Shown in pieces: positions 1 through 9,159 of a DNA stretch of 64,000 nucleotides. The stretch comes from Haloprofundus salilacus (GTDB taxonomy: Archaea; Halobacteriota; Halobacteria; Halobacteriales; Haloferacaceae): assembly GCF_020150815.1 (NCBI RefSeq), contig NZ_CP083723.1, positions 1,364,001 to 1,428,000 of the forward strand. The letters are read 5' to 3'. The position numbers and the translations under genes were made by a program. The notes below the pieces were generated by a model. It did not search any database and was not told where the DNA came from. It was given only the letters and a program-made list of their open reading frames with translations. Within the stretch, counting starts at the first letter, position 1. The number at the start of each line of letters is the position of its first letter.

Positions 1-1071
1 CGAATCTACACCGACGCGGGCGTCGTCGGCACCGGTGAGGCGTACTGGGGCGCGGGCGTCCCTGAACTCATCGAGCGGATGCGACCGTTCCTCGTCGGCG
101 AGAACCCGCTCGACATCGACCGGCTCTTCGAGCACCTTGTCCAGAAGATGTCCGGCGAAGGCTCCATCGCCGGCGTCACCGTCACGGCCATCTCGGGCAT
201 CGAAATCGCGTTGCACGACCTCGCGGGCAAGATTCTCGACGTGCCCGCCTACCAGCTGCTCGGCGGGAAGTACCGCGACGAGGTCCGTGTCTACTGCGAC
301 TGCCACACCGAAGACGAGGCCGACCCCGAGGCGTGCGCCGACGAGGCCGAGCGCGTCGTCGAGGAACTCGGCTACGACGCGCTGAAGTTCGATCTCGACG
401 TCCCCTCGGGCCACGAGAAGGACCGCGCGAACCGCCACCTCCGACCGGGCGAGATCCGCCACAAGGCCGAAATCGTCGAGAAGGTGACCAAGCGCGTCAA
501 GGACCGCGCCGACGTCGCGTTCGACTGCCACTGGACGTTTTCCGGAGGTAGCGCCAAGCGCCTCGCGAAGGCTATCGAGGAGTACGACGTCTGGTGGCTC
601 GAAGACCCCGTACCACCGGAGAACCACGACGTCCAGCGCGAGGTGACGCAGTTCACCTCGACGCCCATCACCGCCGGCGAGAACGTCTACCGCAAGCACG
701 GTCACCGCCAACTGCTCGAGTCGATGGGCGTCGACATCATCGCACCGGATATGCCGAAGGTCGGCGGCATGCGAGAGACGCGCAAGATCGCAGACCTGGC
801 TGACACGTACTACGTACCCGTGGCGATGCACAATGTCGCCTCACCCGTCGCGACGATGGCCTCCGCGCACGTGGGCGCGTCCATCCCGAACTCGTTGGCC
901 GTCGAATACCACTCCTACGAACTCGGCTGGTGGGAGGATTTGGTGCAGGAAGACGTCATCGAGAACGGCTACATCGAGATCCCCGAGAAGCCCGGTCTCG
1001 GCCTGACGCTCGACATGGACGTCGTCGAAGAGCGCATGGTCGACGGCGAAGAGCTGTTTGACGAGGCGTAG
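1..1071 (+). CDS. Mandelate racemase/muconate lactonizing-family sugar-acid dehydratase (5' partial)
   Basis: The gene is cut by the window start; the frame is open from base 1, leaving 356 residues. The enolase-superfamily barrel is clear: KFDLD holds the catalytic Lys region, and metal ligands lie in DCHW, WLEDP and ITAGEN. The family His sits in AMHNVASP near the C-terminus, and MPKVGGM precedes it. This pattern fits acid-sugar dehydratases such as galactonate, gluconate or xylonate dehydratase, which dehydrate aldonic acids to 2-keto-3-deoxy acids. A galactokinase lies convergently downstream, so galactonate is an attractive substrate, but the sequence alone does not fix it. Confidence 0.9.
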   Translation, partial: RIYTDAGVVGTGEAYWGAGVPELIERMRPFLVGENPLDIDRLFEHLVQKMSGEGSIAGVTVTAISGIEIALHDLAGKILDVPAYQLLGGKYRDEVRVYCDCHTEDEADPEACADEAERVVEELGYDALKFDLDVPSGHEKDRANRHLRPGEIRHKAEIVEKVTKRVKDRADVAFDCHWTFSGGSAKRLAKAIEEYDVWWLEDPVPPENHDVQREVTQFTSTPITAGENVYRKHGHRQLLESMGVDIIAPDMPKVGGMRETRKIADLADTYYVPVAMHNVASPVATMASAHVGASIPNSLAVEYHSYELGWWEDLVQEDVIENGYIEIPEKPGLGLTLDMDVVEERMVDGEELFDEA

Positions 1072-1230
1072 CCTCGTCATACCGCCGGCGCGAAAGGCGT
1101 TCACACGACGAGAAAATTTGCTTCTGGTACGTCTGAGCCGTCCGTTTTCGCGCAGTAGCTGGCTTATATACGGTTCAAACGTCGATACGACATCCAAGAC
1201 GCCTGTGAGTCACCCGATTCGTGGGTTCGG

Positions 1231-2406
1231 TCACCGTTCCACCGCGTACCCGCCGACGACGTCGCAGTCGTAGATATCCGGTTCGACGCCGGTCCGCTCG
1301 GGATACTCCCGTCGAATCGCCGCCTCGAACTCGGCGACGGCCTCCGGCGCGACGAGCGAGACGACAGAGCCGCCGAACCCCGCGCCGGTGAGTCGCGCGC
1401 CGTAGACGCCCTCGGTTTCGCGGGCGACATCGACGACCAGATCCAGTTCCGCACAGCTAACCTCGTAGTCGCCGCGCAGGCTCTCGTGAGAGTCGAACAT
1501 CAACTCGCCGACGGCGGTAAAATCGCCCTCCCGGAGCGCCGCGGCGGCGCGTCGAACGCGCTCGTTTTCGGAGACGACGTGTCGACAGCGGCGACGGATC
1601 GTCTCGGGAAGTGCGTCGGCGTGGGCGTTGAGCGCCGCCGGAGAGACGTCCCGGAGCGACCCGATTTCGGCGTCGAGTCGGTCGTCCAGCAGGTCGACGC
1701 CCCGAGCGCACTCCCGAACCCGGTCGTTGTACGCCGAGTCGACGAGTTCGTGTTCGACGTTCGTGTCCACCGCGACGATGCGAGCGCGGTCGCCGTCGAA
1801 GGGGACGAGTTCGGTCGAGCGGTCCCGGCAGTCCAGAAACAGCGCGGCGTCGGCCTCACAGAGTGCGACGGCGTACTGGTCCATGATGCCGCAGTCGAGA
1901 CCGACGAACTCGGTCTCGGCGCGCCACGCGAGATCGGCGAGGCTCCGGCGGTCAACGTCCAACTCGAACGCGGTCACGAGCGCGCCGCCGACGGCGAGTT
2001 CTAGCGCCGCTGAGGAAGAGAGTCCGGCCCCGCGAGGGACATCGCCGACGATGGCGAGCTCCGCGCCGCGGACCGCCTCTCCTCCGTCGACCGCCCGGAG
2101 TTCTGCGACGACGCCCTTCACGTAATCGACCCACTCGGCGGCGTCGGGCGGGTCAAGTTTCGAGAGTTCGAACGTCGCCGCCTCGGCGAAATCCGCCGAA
2201 TAGACGCGAATTGTCTCGTCGTCGCGAGCGCGCGCGGCGACGGCGGTGCGGCGGTCGATAGCCGCTGGAAGGACGAAGCCGTCGTTGTAGTCGGTGTGGC
2301 CGCCGACGAGGTTGACGCGGCCGGGCGCTGTCGCGCCGACTATACGTCCGCCTTCGCCGAACTGAGCGACGAGTTCGTCGGCCGCTCGGTCGAGTTGCTC
2401 CGACAT
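1231..2406 (-). CDS. galK: Galactokinase (GHMP kinase)
   Basis: The 391-residue protein matches the length of galactokinases. The N-terminal signature APGRVNLVGGHTDYNDG (about residues 27-43) is the sugar-binding motif, with HTD in place of the common EHTD context. The GHMP phosphate-binding loop is GAGLSSSAALE, and the C-terminal GAGFGGS motif is intact. It should phosphorylate galactose at C1 with ATP in the cytoplasm. It converges on the sugar-acid dehydratase upstream and is divergent from the acetamidase gene. A related sugar kinase of the same family remains possible. Confidence 0.88.
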   Translation of the reverse strand: MSEQLDRAADELVAQFGEGGRIVGATAPGRVNLVGGHTDYNDGFVLPAAIDRRTAVAARARDDETIRVYSADFAEAATFELSKLDPPDAAEWVDYVKGVVAELRAVDGGEAVRGAELAIVGDVPRGAGLSSSAALELAVGGALVTAFELDVDRRSLADLAWRAETEFVGLDCGIMDQYAVALCEADAALFLDCRDRSTELVPFDGDRARIVAVDTNVEHELVDSAYNDRVRECARGVDLLDDRLDAEIGSLRDVSPAALNAHADALPETIRRRCRHVVSENERVRRAAAALREGDFTAVGELMFDSHESLRGDYEVSCAELDLVVDVARETEGVYGARLTGAGFGGSVVSLVAPEAVAEFEAAIRREYPERTGVEPDIYDCDVVGGYAVER

Positions 2407-2505
2407 CTGTTGTGCTTCTAACGACGCCCGTCCGTATTAGTGTACGTCCGGAAACCCTGTATCTGCTGTATCGACGCCGTCGCACATCGGTCGCGAGCGA
2501 CGGGG

Positions 2506-2513
2506 AATATTTA
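2506..2513 (+). promoter_or_regulatory. TATA-like box of the acetamidase/formamidase gene
   Basis: An aatattta element is centred about 27 nt before the ATG at 2537 in the galK-acetamidase divergent gap. The spacing implies a leaderless or nearly leaderless transcript, as is common in haloarchaea. Confidence 0.5.
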
Positions 2514-2536
2514 CTCTCATAGGTCCATGATACCGT

Positions 2537-3496
2537 ATGTCTCGGAGTGAGTACGCTGTCGACTACGAACTGAGCGACGACGACGTGAACGTCCACCACG
2601 TTTGGGACAACGAAATCGATCCGGTACTGACCGTCGAACCCGGCGACGTGATTCGGTTCGAGTGCCGCGACGCGCTCGACGGACAGGTGACGAAAGACTC
2701 GACGGCCGAGGATCTCGCCAACGCGAATTTCGACCCAATCCACCCGCTGACCGGGCCTGTTGCCGTCGAAGGCGCCGAACCCGGCGACGTGCTCGCCGTC
2801 GAACTGCTGGAGTTCGAGCACAAGGGCTGGGGCTTCACCGGCTACTTGCCCGGCGAGATGGGTCTCGGACTTCTCCCCGACGAGTTCGAGGAGCCGGGTC
2901 TGTACATCTGGGACCTTGGCGAGGAGACGGCCGAGTTCGTCAACGGCATCGAGATTCCACTCGATATGTTCCCCGGAATCATCGGCGTCGCGCCGGGCGC
3001 ACCGGGCGAACACGACACGCTCCCGCCGAGAGACACCGGCGGTAACATGGACGTCAAACACATAACCACTGGGTCGACGGTGTACCTCCCCGTCGAGACC
3101 GAGGGCGGCCTCTTCTCGACGGCGGACTGCCACGCTGCGCAGGGCGACGGCGAGGTGTGCGTCACGGGCATCGAGGCACCGATGTTCGTGACCGCGCGCT
3201 TCGACGTGCGAAAGGACACGAACATCGAACAGCCGCAGTTCGAGACCGACGGCCCGTTCACCCCGACGGGGCAGGACGAGCGGATGTACGGGACGACGGG
3301 CATCGACAGCGACCTGATGGAGGCGACGAGGAAGGCGGTCCGGCACATGATAGACCACCTGCACGACGAGCGCGGCCTGACGCGCGGGGAGGCGTACATC
3401 CTCTGCTCGGCGGCCGTCGATCTGAAGATAAGCGAAGTCGTCGACGCGCCTAACTGGACTGTCACGGCGTACCTGCCGGAGAGCATCTTCCCGTAG
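2537..3496 (+). CDS. Acetamidase/formamidase family protein
   Basis: This 319-residue protein has the FmdA/AmdA family layout: a beta-rich N-terminus with GDVIRFECRDA, then GNMDVKHITTGSTVYLPV, and the signature DCHAAQGDGEVC. The family hydrolyses short amides such as formamide or acetamide to the acid plus ammonia, using a zinc site built from Asp, His and Glu residues in these motifs. It is a stand-alone gene with its own TATA-like box and a leaderless arrangement. The exact amide cannot be told from the sequence. Confidence 0.88.
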   Translation: MSRSEYAVDYELSDDDVNVHHVWDNEIDPVLTVEPGDVIRFECRDALDGQVTKDSTAEDLANANFDPIHPLTGPVAVEGAEPGDVLAVELLEFEHKGWGFTGYLPGEMGLGLLPDEFEEPGLYIWDLGEETAEFVNGIEIPLDMFPGIIGVAPGAPGEHDTLPPRDTGGNMDVKHITTGSTVYLPVETEGGLFSTADCHAAQGDGEVCVTGIEAPMFVTARFDVRKDTNIEQPQFETDGPFTPTGQDERMYGTTGIDSDLMEATRKAVRHMIDHLHDERGLTRGEAYILCSAAVDLKISEVVDAPNWTVTAYLPESIFP

Positions 3497-3529
3497 TCTC
3501 GCACTCGCCCGTCGCTCCCACAGCGGTCT

Positions 3530-4036
3530 TTACAGCCCCAACCGCTCGGCTATCTTCCGACCCATCATCTGCGGGTCCTCCTCGACGATTTCGAGTTCGT
3601 CGCCGGCGCGGATCGTCCCCGGTTCGACGACGTCGGCGCAGATGCCGCCGCGTCGGTTCTTCAGCGCCTGCGCGACGCCTTCCTCGTCCGCCACTTGCTC
3701 GACGTGCGCGCAGGGCGGCCGGGGACGCGTCCCGCGGAGGAGAGCGTCGCCGACGCGGAACGTCGAGTGCAGCAGGTCGTGGACCTCGACATCGCGGGTG
3801 ACGACGTTTCGGCGGTGGCGGCCGTCTGTCAGGTCGATGCCGAACTCCTCGCGAATCTCGTCGATAGCCTCGGCTTCGATGAGCGTCACCTCGCAGACGT
3901 CGTACGGCGAGTAGTAGCCGCGCCCCGTCTGGTAGCGGTCGCCGCTGAGTCCTCCCTCGACGGCGTCGACGCTGTCGAGTTCTTCCATCGGGGCGCTGTC
4001 CTCAGCGGTGACGAAGATGGTTTCGACGTGTGCCAT
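3530..4036 (-). CDS. MOSC domain-containing protein
   Basis: The 168-residue protein begins MAHVETIFVT. A longer frame upstream to 4156 is arginine-rich and unlikely to be coding. The MOSC beta-barrel features are visible: GLSGDRY near the N-terminus, NVVTRDVEVHDL in the middle, and the conserved Cys in RPRPPCAHVEQ that binds molybdenum-cofactor sulfur in this superfamily. Stand-alone MOSC proteins are thought to carry or transfer sulfur for Mo enzymes or act on N-hydroxylated compounds. The specific role here is unknown. It is divergent from the SDR gene. Confidence 0.82.
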   Translation of the reverse strand: MAHVETIFVTAEDSAPMEELDSVDAVEGGLSGDRYQTGRGYYSPYDVCEVTLIEAEAIDEIREEFGIDLTDGRHRRNVVTRDVEVHDLLHSTFRVGDALLRGTRPRPPCAHVEQVADEEGVAQALKNRRGGICADVVEPGTIRAGDELEIVEEDPQMMGRKIAERLGL

Positions 4037-4197
4037 ACTTCGGCTATTACGCCCACTCACAAAGCGGTTCGTCGGCGCGGGTCGAACTGGTGAGTCGTCG
4101 TCGATGAGAGTCGCACGCTCACCCGCGACGCATCGCCCAGTTGCACGCGGTGCCACCGCGCGCCCGATTTATGTGCTACACGTGAGTATCGGAAGCC

Positions 4198-5028
4198 GTG
4201 ACACGGGTTGTACTCATCACCGGTTGCGACGAGGGTACCGGACGACGGGCGGCGCGAGCGTTCGCGGACGCCGACTGGACCGTCTACGCAACGGGTCTCG
4301 ACGAGGATGCGCTCGAACCGCTCGAAGACGAGGGCTGCGAGACGGCCGTCCTCGACGTGACCGACGCCGAGGCGGGGTCGGTCGTCGACGACGTCGCCAA
4401 GGAGGCGGGCCGTCTCGACTGCGTTGTCAACAACGCCGGCGTCGGCCACCTCGGGGCCGTCGAGGAGACCGACGCCGGGGACGTCTCCGACCTCTTCGAG
4501 GTGAACGTCGTCGGGATGCACCGCTTGACCAGAGCCGCTCTCCCGCACCTCCGCGACTCCGAGATCGGGCGCGTCGTGAATCTGTCGAGCGTCGTCGGTC
4601 GCTACCCGCTGCCGGGGATGGCCGCCTACACCGCCTCGAAGTTCGCCGTCGAGGGCTGGACGGAGGCGCTCCGCGCCGAACTCGAACCGTTCGGCGTCGA
4701 CGCGATACTCGTCGAACCCGGCGTCATCGGCACTGGGTTCGTCGACGACCTCTTCTCGGAACTCGACGACCGAGTCGCCGAGGGCGGCCGGTACGCCGAC
4801 CTCTACCGGATGCTCGACTACTGGTTGCCGGACCTCGCCGACCTCGGCGGCGACGCCGACGAGGCGGTAAAGACCATCGTTCGCGCTGCCAGCGCGCCGA
4901 AACCGCGCGAGCGCTATCCCGTCGGGATGCAGGGTCGAGCGCTCGTTCTCGGCGGTCACCTCCCGGGCTGGGTCCGCGACGCGGGATGGCGCGTCGCCCG
5001 CAATGTCTCGCGCGTGTTCGGGAAGTAA
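4198..5028 (+). CDS. Short-chain dehydrogenase/reductase (SDR)
   Basis: The 276-residue protein starts at GTG. It has the classical SDR nucleotide-binding motif TGCDEGTG (residues 8-15), NNAG (78-81), catalytic Ser in NLSSVVG (about 131) and YTASK with Tyr144 and Lys148. The C-terminal part, with PERYPVG-like RERYPVGMQGR, resembles the subgroup annotated as retinol-dehydrogenase-like or fatty-acyl SDRs. It should be an NAD(P)-dependent oxidoreductase, but the substrate is unknown. A TATA-like element is not obvious; the GTG lies about 160 bp from the divergent MOSC gene start. Confidence 0.87.
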   Translation: MTRVVLITGCDEGTGRRAARAFADADWTVYATGLDEDALEPLEDEGCETAVLDVTDAEAGSVVDDVAKEAGRLDCVVNNAGVGHLGAVEETDAGDVSDLFEVNVVGMHRLTRAALPHLRDSEIGRVVNLSSVVGRYPLPGMAAYTASKFAVEGWTEALRAELEPFGVDAILVEPGVIGTGFVDDLFSELDDRVAEGGRYADLYRMLDYWLPDLADLGGDADEAVKTIVRAASAPKPRERYPVGMQGRALVLGGHLPGWVRDAGWRVARNVSRVFGK

Positions 5029-5060
5029 CGGCGGACCTTTTCGAAATTCGACGCTCTGGT

Positions 5061-5350
5061 TCAGTCGAATTTAACGGCGGTCCCGTACGCCAGCAACTCC
5101 GCCCCGCTCTGGGCGATGTTGGAGGTGACGAACCGCACGTTTACGACGGCATCCGCGCCCAATTCCTCGGCTTCTGCTTCCATTCGAGAGCCTCCTCGCG
5201 GGCGTCGGACATCAGTTCGGTGTAGCCTTTCAGTTCTCCGCCGACCACGTTTCGCAGACCTTGGGTGATGTCGCGGCCGATGTTGCGGGCGCGGACCGTG
5301 TTTTCGCGGACGACACCGAGCGTCTCGGTGATTTCGCGACCTGCGGTCAT
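5061..5350 (-). pseudogene. UPF0145/YbjQ-family protein, frameshifted
   Basis: The ATG at 5350 begins MTAGREITETLGVVRENTVRARNI, typical of the YbjQ/UPF0145 family, a small pentameric beta-barrel fold of unknown function. The reading frame leaves the family pattern after EEALE near 5174. The expected continuation, MEAEAEELGADAVVNVRF through LAYGTAVKFD, is present in another frame and ends at the TGA at 5061-5063. Restoring a four-base cgaa repeat unit at the junction joins both halves, so loss of one tandem unit is the simplest cause. A sequencing or assembly error would look the same. The remaining open frame as it stands ends at 5141. Confidence 0.85.
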
Positions 5351-5394
5351 ATCACTTCTGGAGAGTTACAATCTCCCCGAGCTGTCGTTCGGGG

Positions 5395-5402
5395 ATTTAT
5401 CT
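5395..5402 (+). promoter_or_regulatory. TATA-like box of the methylmalonyl-CoA epimerase gene
   Basis: An atttatct element is centred about 26 nt before the ATG at 5425. Just upstream, ccccga and tcgggg form a small inverted repeat (about 5374-5393) in the 74-bp divergent gap shared with the UPF0145 pseudogene. It could be an operator. Confidence 0.45.
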
Positions 5403-5424
5403 TTTCACCCGACGAAGCCCGGGT

Positions 5425-5808
5425 ATGCAGTTCGATCACGCTGGCGTCGCCACCCCCGACGCCGACGCGCTCGCGGAGTTGTTCGGAGAGTTGTTCGACG
5501 CCCCAGAGGCCCACCGCGAGGAGTTCGACGGGATGACCGTCGTCTTTCTCGAACTCGACGACGGCTACTTCGAACTCCTCGAACCGCACGCCGACGGCGC
5601 TATCGCGCGCTATCTCGACAACACCGGACCCGGACTCCATCACTTCGCCCTCGCGACGGAGGACATCGAGTCGGCGCTCGAAACGGCCAAAGCGGCGGGC
5701 GTCGAACTCATCGACGAGAAACCGAGACCCGGTGCGTGGGGACATCAAGTCGCCTTCTTGCATCCGAAATCGACCGGCGGCGTCCTCGTCGAGTTCGTCG
5801 AGCACTGA
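5425..5808 (+). CDS. mce: Methylmalonyl-CoA epimerase (VOC family)
   Basis: The 127-residue protein is a single glyoxalase/VOC unit pair. It begins MQFDHAGVAT with the first metal-binding His, continues with YFELLEP, then GPGLHHFAL, and ends GVLVEFVEH with the last metal Glu. These are the four ligand positions of methylmalonyl-CoA epimerases, which interconvert the (R) and (S) forms of methylmalonyl-CoA between propionyl-CoA carboxylase and methylmalonyl-CoA mutase. The mutase is not in the window. The length is normal for the family. Another VOC enzyme is the main alternative. Confidence 0.85.
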   Translation: MQFDHAGVATPDADALAELFGELFDAPEAHREEFDGMTVVFLELDDGYFELLEPHADGAIARYLDNTGPGLHHFALATEDIESALETAKAAGVELIDEKPRPGAWGHQVAFLHPKSTGGVLVEFVEH

Positions 5809-5934
5809 GCGGGAGACGCGTTTTATTCTCCGACACCTCGACGTTCGTCTAAGCTGTACAGCCGGTTACGACAGCCGATACCGTCGGGAGATGCCGATGC
5901 AAAGACAGTTGTGCTCCGACTGCCATCCGGAGGT

Positions 5935-7797
5935 ATGCGCGATTGGCTCTCGCACCGGGCACAGACGTCCCCGACGGCGACGGCGCTCGTCGTCGCCGAT
6001 TCGGGGGCCGAGTGGACCGTCGCCGAACTCGACGCCGCCGTCGAGGAGACGGCGGGCCGCCTCGCCGCCCTCGGCGTCGAACCGGACGACCACCTCGGCG
6101 TCCTCATGGACAGTCGGGTGGCGTACGTGCTGTTCGTCCACGCCTCGATGCGACTCGGTGCGACGCTCGTCCCCCTGAACGACCGCCTCACCGCCGCCGA
6201 ACTCGGCCCGCAGATAGACCGCGCCGACCTGACAGCGCTCGTCTGCGGTGAGACGACCGAGGAGACGGCCGTCGAAGCGGTCGAGCACGCCGAAGGGACC
6301 GGAGCGGACGGAGAGACCGCAGCGGCGGTCCCGCTCGTCTCGGTCGACGAACCGCAGACGAGCGCCGTCGAGTCGTTCAAAGACGTGACCGCCGAATCGT
6401 TCGTCCCCGCCGAGTGGGAGCGCTCGGACCCGCTTCTGGTGCTGTTCACGTCGGGAACGACCGGCGACCCGAAAGCCGTCGTCCTCGAGATGGGGAACGT
6501 GCTGTCGAGCGCCGTCGCCTCCGCGTTCCACCTCGGCATCTCGCCAGACGACCGCTGGTTGGTGCCGCTGTCGCTGTACCACATGGGCGGCATCGGTCCG
6601 ATTCTGCGCGGTCCGCTCTACGGCATCACCGTTGTCCTCCGCGAGGAGTACGAACCCGGGTCGACCGCCGACGACGTCGGGCAGTACGACATCACGTGCG
6701 TCTCGCTCGTCCCGACGATGCTCACGCAGATGCTCGACACGCGCGGGACGCTCGCCGACTCGCTGCGAGTCGTCCTCCTCGGCGGCGCGCCGGCCCCGCG
6801 GTCGCTCGTCAAGCGCTGCCGCGACTACTCCGTCCCGGTGCATCCGACGTACGGGATGACCGAGACGGCTTCGCAGATAGCGACCGCCCGCCCGCAGGAG
6901 GCGTTCGACAACCCCGGGACGGTCGGTCGCCCGCTCTACTGGACGCAACTGACCGTCGTCAACGAGGACGGCGCCGAACTTCCGCCGAACGAAGTCGGCG
7001 AGTTGGTCGTCGACGGCCCGACCGTCTCGCCGGGCTACTACGACGACGAGGAGGCCACGGAGGCGGCGTTCGGCCCGAACGGACTCCACACCGGCGACGT
7101 CGGTTACCGCGACGAGGAGGGTCGCGTCTACGTGCTCAACCGCCTCGACGACCGCATCATCACCGGCGGCGAGAACGTCGACCCCGGCGAAATCGTCGAG
7201 ACGCTCCGCTCACACCCCGACGTCGCCGACGCCGCCGTTGTCGGCGTCCCCGACGACGAGTGGGGCGAACGGGTCGCGGCGCTTCTCGTCCCGAAGAATC
7301 CCAATCTCACCGTCGAGGAAGTCGAATCGTTCTGTCGGGAGCGGCTCGCGGGGTTCAAACTCCCACGGACTATCGAGTTCGACCACGAACTCCCCCGAAC
7401 GGTCTCGGGGACCGTCGACCGGGCGGCGCTCCGAGACCGGTTGGACGACGGCGTCCGCATCGAGGACGCCGAGTCGTCGGAACCGACGCGCGAACTTAGC
7501 GAACCGGAGGGCACGGCAGAAGACGAGGCTACCACCGACGCCGAAGCGACGCGAGTATCAGCCGAGCTGGCGGAGTCGGCCGACGACGGAGCCGACCACG
7601 TCGGAGACGTGGTCGAAGAAGCCGAGTCGACCGAAGATTCCCCCGAAGACGACTCGCCGGCCGACGACGCGCTCGAACCCTCTGACGAAGCCGACCGCAA
7701 TACCATCGACGACGCTGACGAGGCCGACGATACTGGCGACGCCGACGACGTCGTCGGCGTCGACGAGTCACGAGAGTCGTCGACCGACGACCGCTGA
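5935..7797 (+). CDS. menE: o-succinylbenzoate-CoA ligase-like AMP-forming enzyme with acidic C-terminal tail
   Basis: The start is the ATG in MRDWLSHRA; an in-frame GTG at 5911 would add eight residues. Adenylate-forming motifs are complete: LFTSGTTGDPKAV (phosphate loop), YGMTETAS, HTGDVGYRDEEG, and LNRLDDRIITGGENV. The catalytic Lys region near FKLPRTIEF and SGTVDRAAL closes the core at about residue 500. The overall pattern is MenE-like, activating o-succinylbenzoate for menaquinone synthesis, though other acyl-CoA ligases cannot be excluded because no other men gene is nearby. After about 7465 the protein continues for roughly 110 residues of almost pure Asp/Glu/Thr/Ser/Ala, which is not part of the enzyme fold. 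Confidence 0.8.
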   Translation: MRDWLSHRAQTSPTATALVVADSGAEWTVAELDAAVEETAGRLAALGVEPDDHLGVLMDSRVAYVLFVHASMRLGATLVPLNDRLTAAELGPQIDRADLTALVCGETTEETAVEAVEHAEGTGADGETAAAVPLVSVDEPQTSAVESFKDVTAESFVPAEWERSDPLLVLFTSGTTGDPKAVVLEMGNVLSSAVASAFHLGISPDDRWLVPLSLYHMGGIGPILRGPLYGITVVLREEYEPGSTADDVGQYDITCVSLVPTMLTQMLDTRGTLADSLRVVLLGGAPAPRSLVKRCRDYSVPVHPTYGMTETASQIATARPQEAFDNPGTVGRPLYWTQLTVVNEDGAELPPNEVGELVVDGPTVSPGYYDDEEATEAAFGPNGLHTGDVGYRDEEGRVYVLNRLDDRIITGGENVDPGEIVETLRSHPDVADAAVVGVPDDEWGERVAALLVPKNPNLTVEEVESFCRERLAGFKLPRTIEFDHELPRTVSGTVDRAALRDRLDDGVRIEDAESSEPTRELSEPEGTAEDEATTDAEATRVSAELAESADDGADHVGDVVEEAESTEDSPEDDSPADDALEPSDEADRNTIDDADEADDTGDADDVVGVDESRESSTDDR

Positions 7798-7980
7798 GTT
7801 CGGGGTGGCGAACCGCCGAGAGCGCTGACAGATGCGGAAACCACCAACGCGACGTTTACTCCGGGTCGGTTCGGCGGTTCTCGACGCGACAACGTTTGGA
7901 ACCACCCGTTTCGCCGGATAAACGGTTCTACGCAGACGTGCAGAGTAAACCTCACGCACGTTAGTTACCGTTCCACGAGC

Positions 7981-7987
7981 TATTTTA
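7981..7987 (+). promoter_or_regulatory. TATA-like box of the acyl-CoA dehydrogenase gene
   Basis: A tatttta element is centred about 27 nt before the ATG at 8011. The upstream 180 bp after the MenE-like gene holds no gene that I can support. Confidence 0.55.
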
Positions 7988-8010
7988 CCACGTGCCACAG
8001 AGGTGTCACC

Positions 8011-9159
8011 ATGGACCTTCTGGACGACACTATCGTCCCGGAGCACGCCTGCGAGGTCAAGCAGGCGGCCCGGGAGTTCGCCGAGGAACAGATCGAACCG
8101 AACGCCGAGGAGTACTTCCGGGCGGGCGACTACCCGTGGGAGGTTCTGGAGGCGGGGCAGGAGGCGGGACTCATCGCCCAAGACATCGGCGAGGAGTACG
8201 GCGGCAAAGGGTACGACATGTACCAAGTACTTGCGCTGGCCGAGGAGTTCTACCGCGCCGACGCCGGTATCGGTCTCACGCTCATGCTCGCGAGTTTCGG
8301 CTGCGAAATCGTCGAACACTACGGCAGCGAAGAACAGAAGGAGGAGTACCTCCGACCGGTCGCCGAGTGTGAGCAGATTTCGGGGCTCGCCGTCTCCGAA
8401 CCCGACACCGGGTCGGACATGGCGGGGATGACGACCACGGCCAAAAAAGTCGACGAGGGCTACGCGCTCAACGGCGAGAAGTACTGGGTTGGCAACGCTG
8501 TCGAAGCCGACTGGCTCACCGTCTACGCGAAAACCGGCGACGCCGAGGACCGCTACTCGAACTACTCGATGTTCATCGTCGAGACCGACACCGACGGCTA
8601 CGAGGCCGAGCACATCCCCGAGAAGATGGGGATGCGCGCCTCCAAACAAGGCCACATCGTCTTCGACGACTGCGTCGTGCCCGAGGAGAACCTCATCGGC
8701 AGCGAGGGCGGCGGCTTCTACATGCTCGCGGACTTTTTCAACCACGGCCGCGTCGCCGTCGGCGGTCACGGTCTCGGCCTCGCCGCGGCGGCCATCGAGG
8801 AGGCGTGGTCGTTCGTCCACGACCGCGAGGCGTTCGGCCGCAACGTCTCGGAGTTCCAGGCCGTCCAGCACATCCTCGCCGACATGCGCATGGAGTTCGA
8901 GGCCGCCCGCGCGCTCAACTGGCGCGCCGCCCAGAAAGTTCAAGACGGCGAGAACGCCGGCTTCTGGGCAGCGGCAACTAAAACGAAGTCGACCGAAGTC
9001 GCGAACTTCTGCGCAGAACGCGGGATGCAGCTGCACGGTGGGCGCTCTATTCTCACCGACCGCCGCATCGCCCGCGTCTACCGCGACGTGCGCATCCCGG
9101 TCATCTACGAGGGCGCGAACGAGATACAGCGCAACCTCATCTACCGGCAGTCGAAGTAA
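8011..9159 (+). CDS. Acyl-CoA dehydrogenase
   Basis: The 382-residue length is typical. Family signatures are present: SGLAVSEPDTGSDMAGM (FAD/substrate loop), the middle beta domain with GEKYWVGNA, and the C-terminal helical bundle with FGRNVSEFQAVQHILADM. The segment RIPVIYEGANEIQRN has the catalytic-base Glu (about residue 367). The enzyme should introduce the 2,3 double bond in acyl-CoA esters, passing electrons to ETF in the cytoplasm. The chain-length preference cannot be read from sequence. Confidence 0.92.
   Translation: MDLLDDTIVPEHACEVKQAAREFAEEQIEPNAEEYFRAGDYPWEVLEAGQEAGLIAQDIGEEYGGKGYDMYQVLALAEEFYRADAGIGLTLMLASFGCEIVEHYGSEEQKEEYLRPVAECEQISGLAVSEPDTGSDMAGMTTTAKKVDEGYALNGEKYWVGNAVEADWLTVYAKTGDAEDRYSNYSMFIVETDTDGYEAEHIPEKMGMRASKQGHIVFDDCVVPEENLIGSEGGGFYMLADFFNHGRVAVGGHGLGLAAAAIEEAWSFVHDREAFGRNVSEFQAVQHILADMRMEFEAARALNWRAAQKVQDGENAGFWAAATKTKSTEVANFCAERGMQLHGGRSILTDRRIARVYRDVRIPVIYEGANEIQRNLIYRQSK

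Noticed and set aside
5374-5393. Small inverted repeat before the VOC gene as a terminator
   Set aside because: It lies in a divergent gap between two starts, where a terminator would not be expected; kept only as a possible operator.
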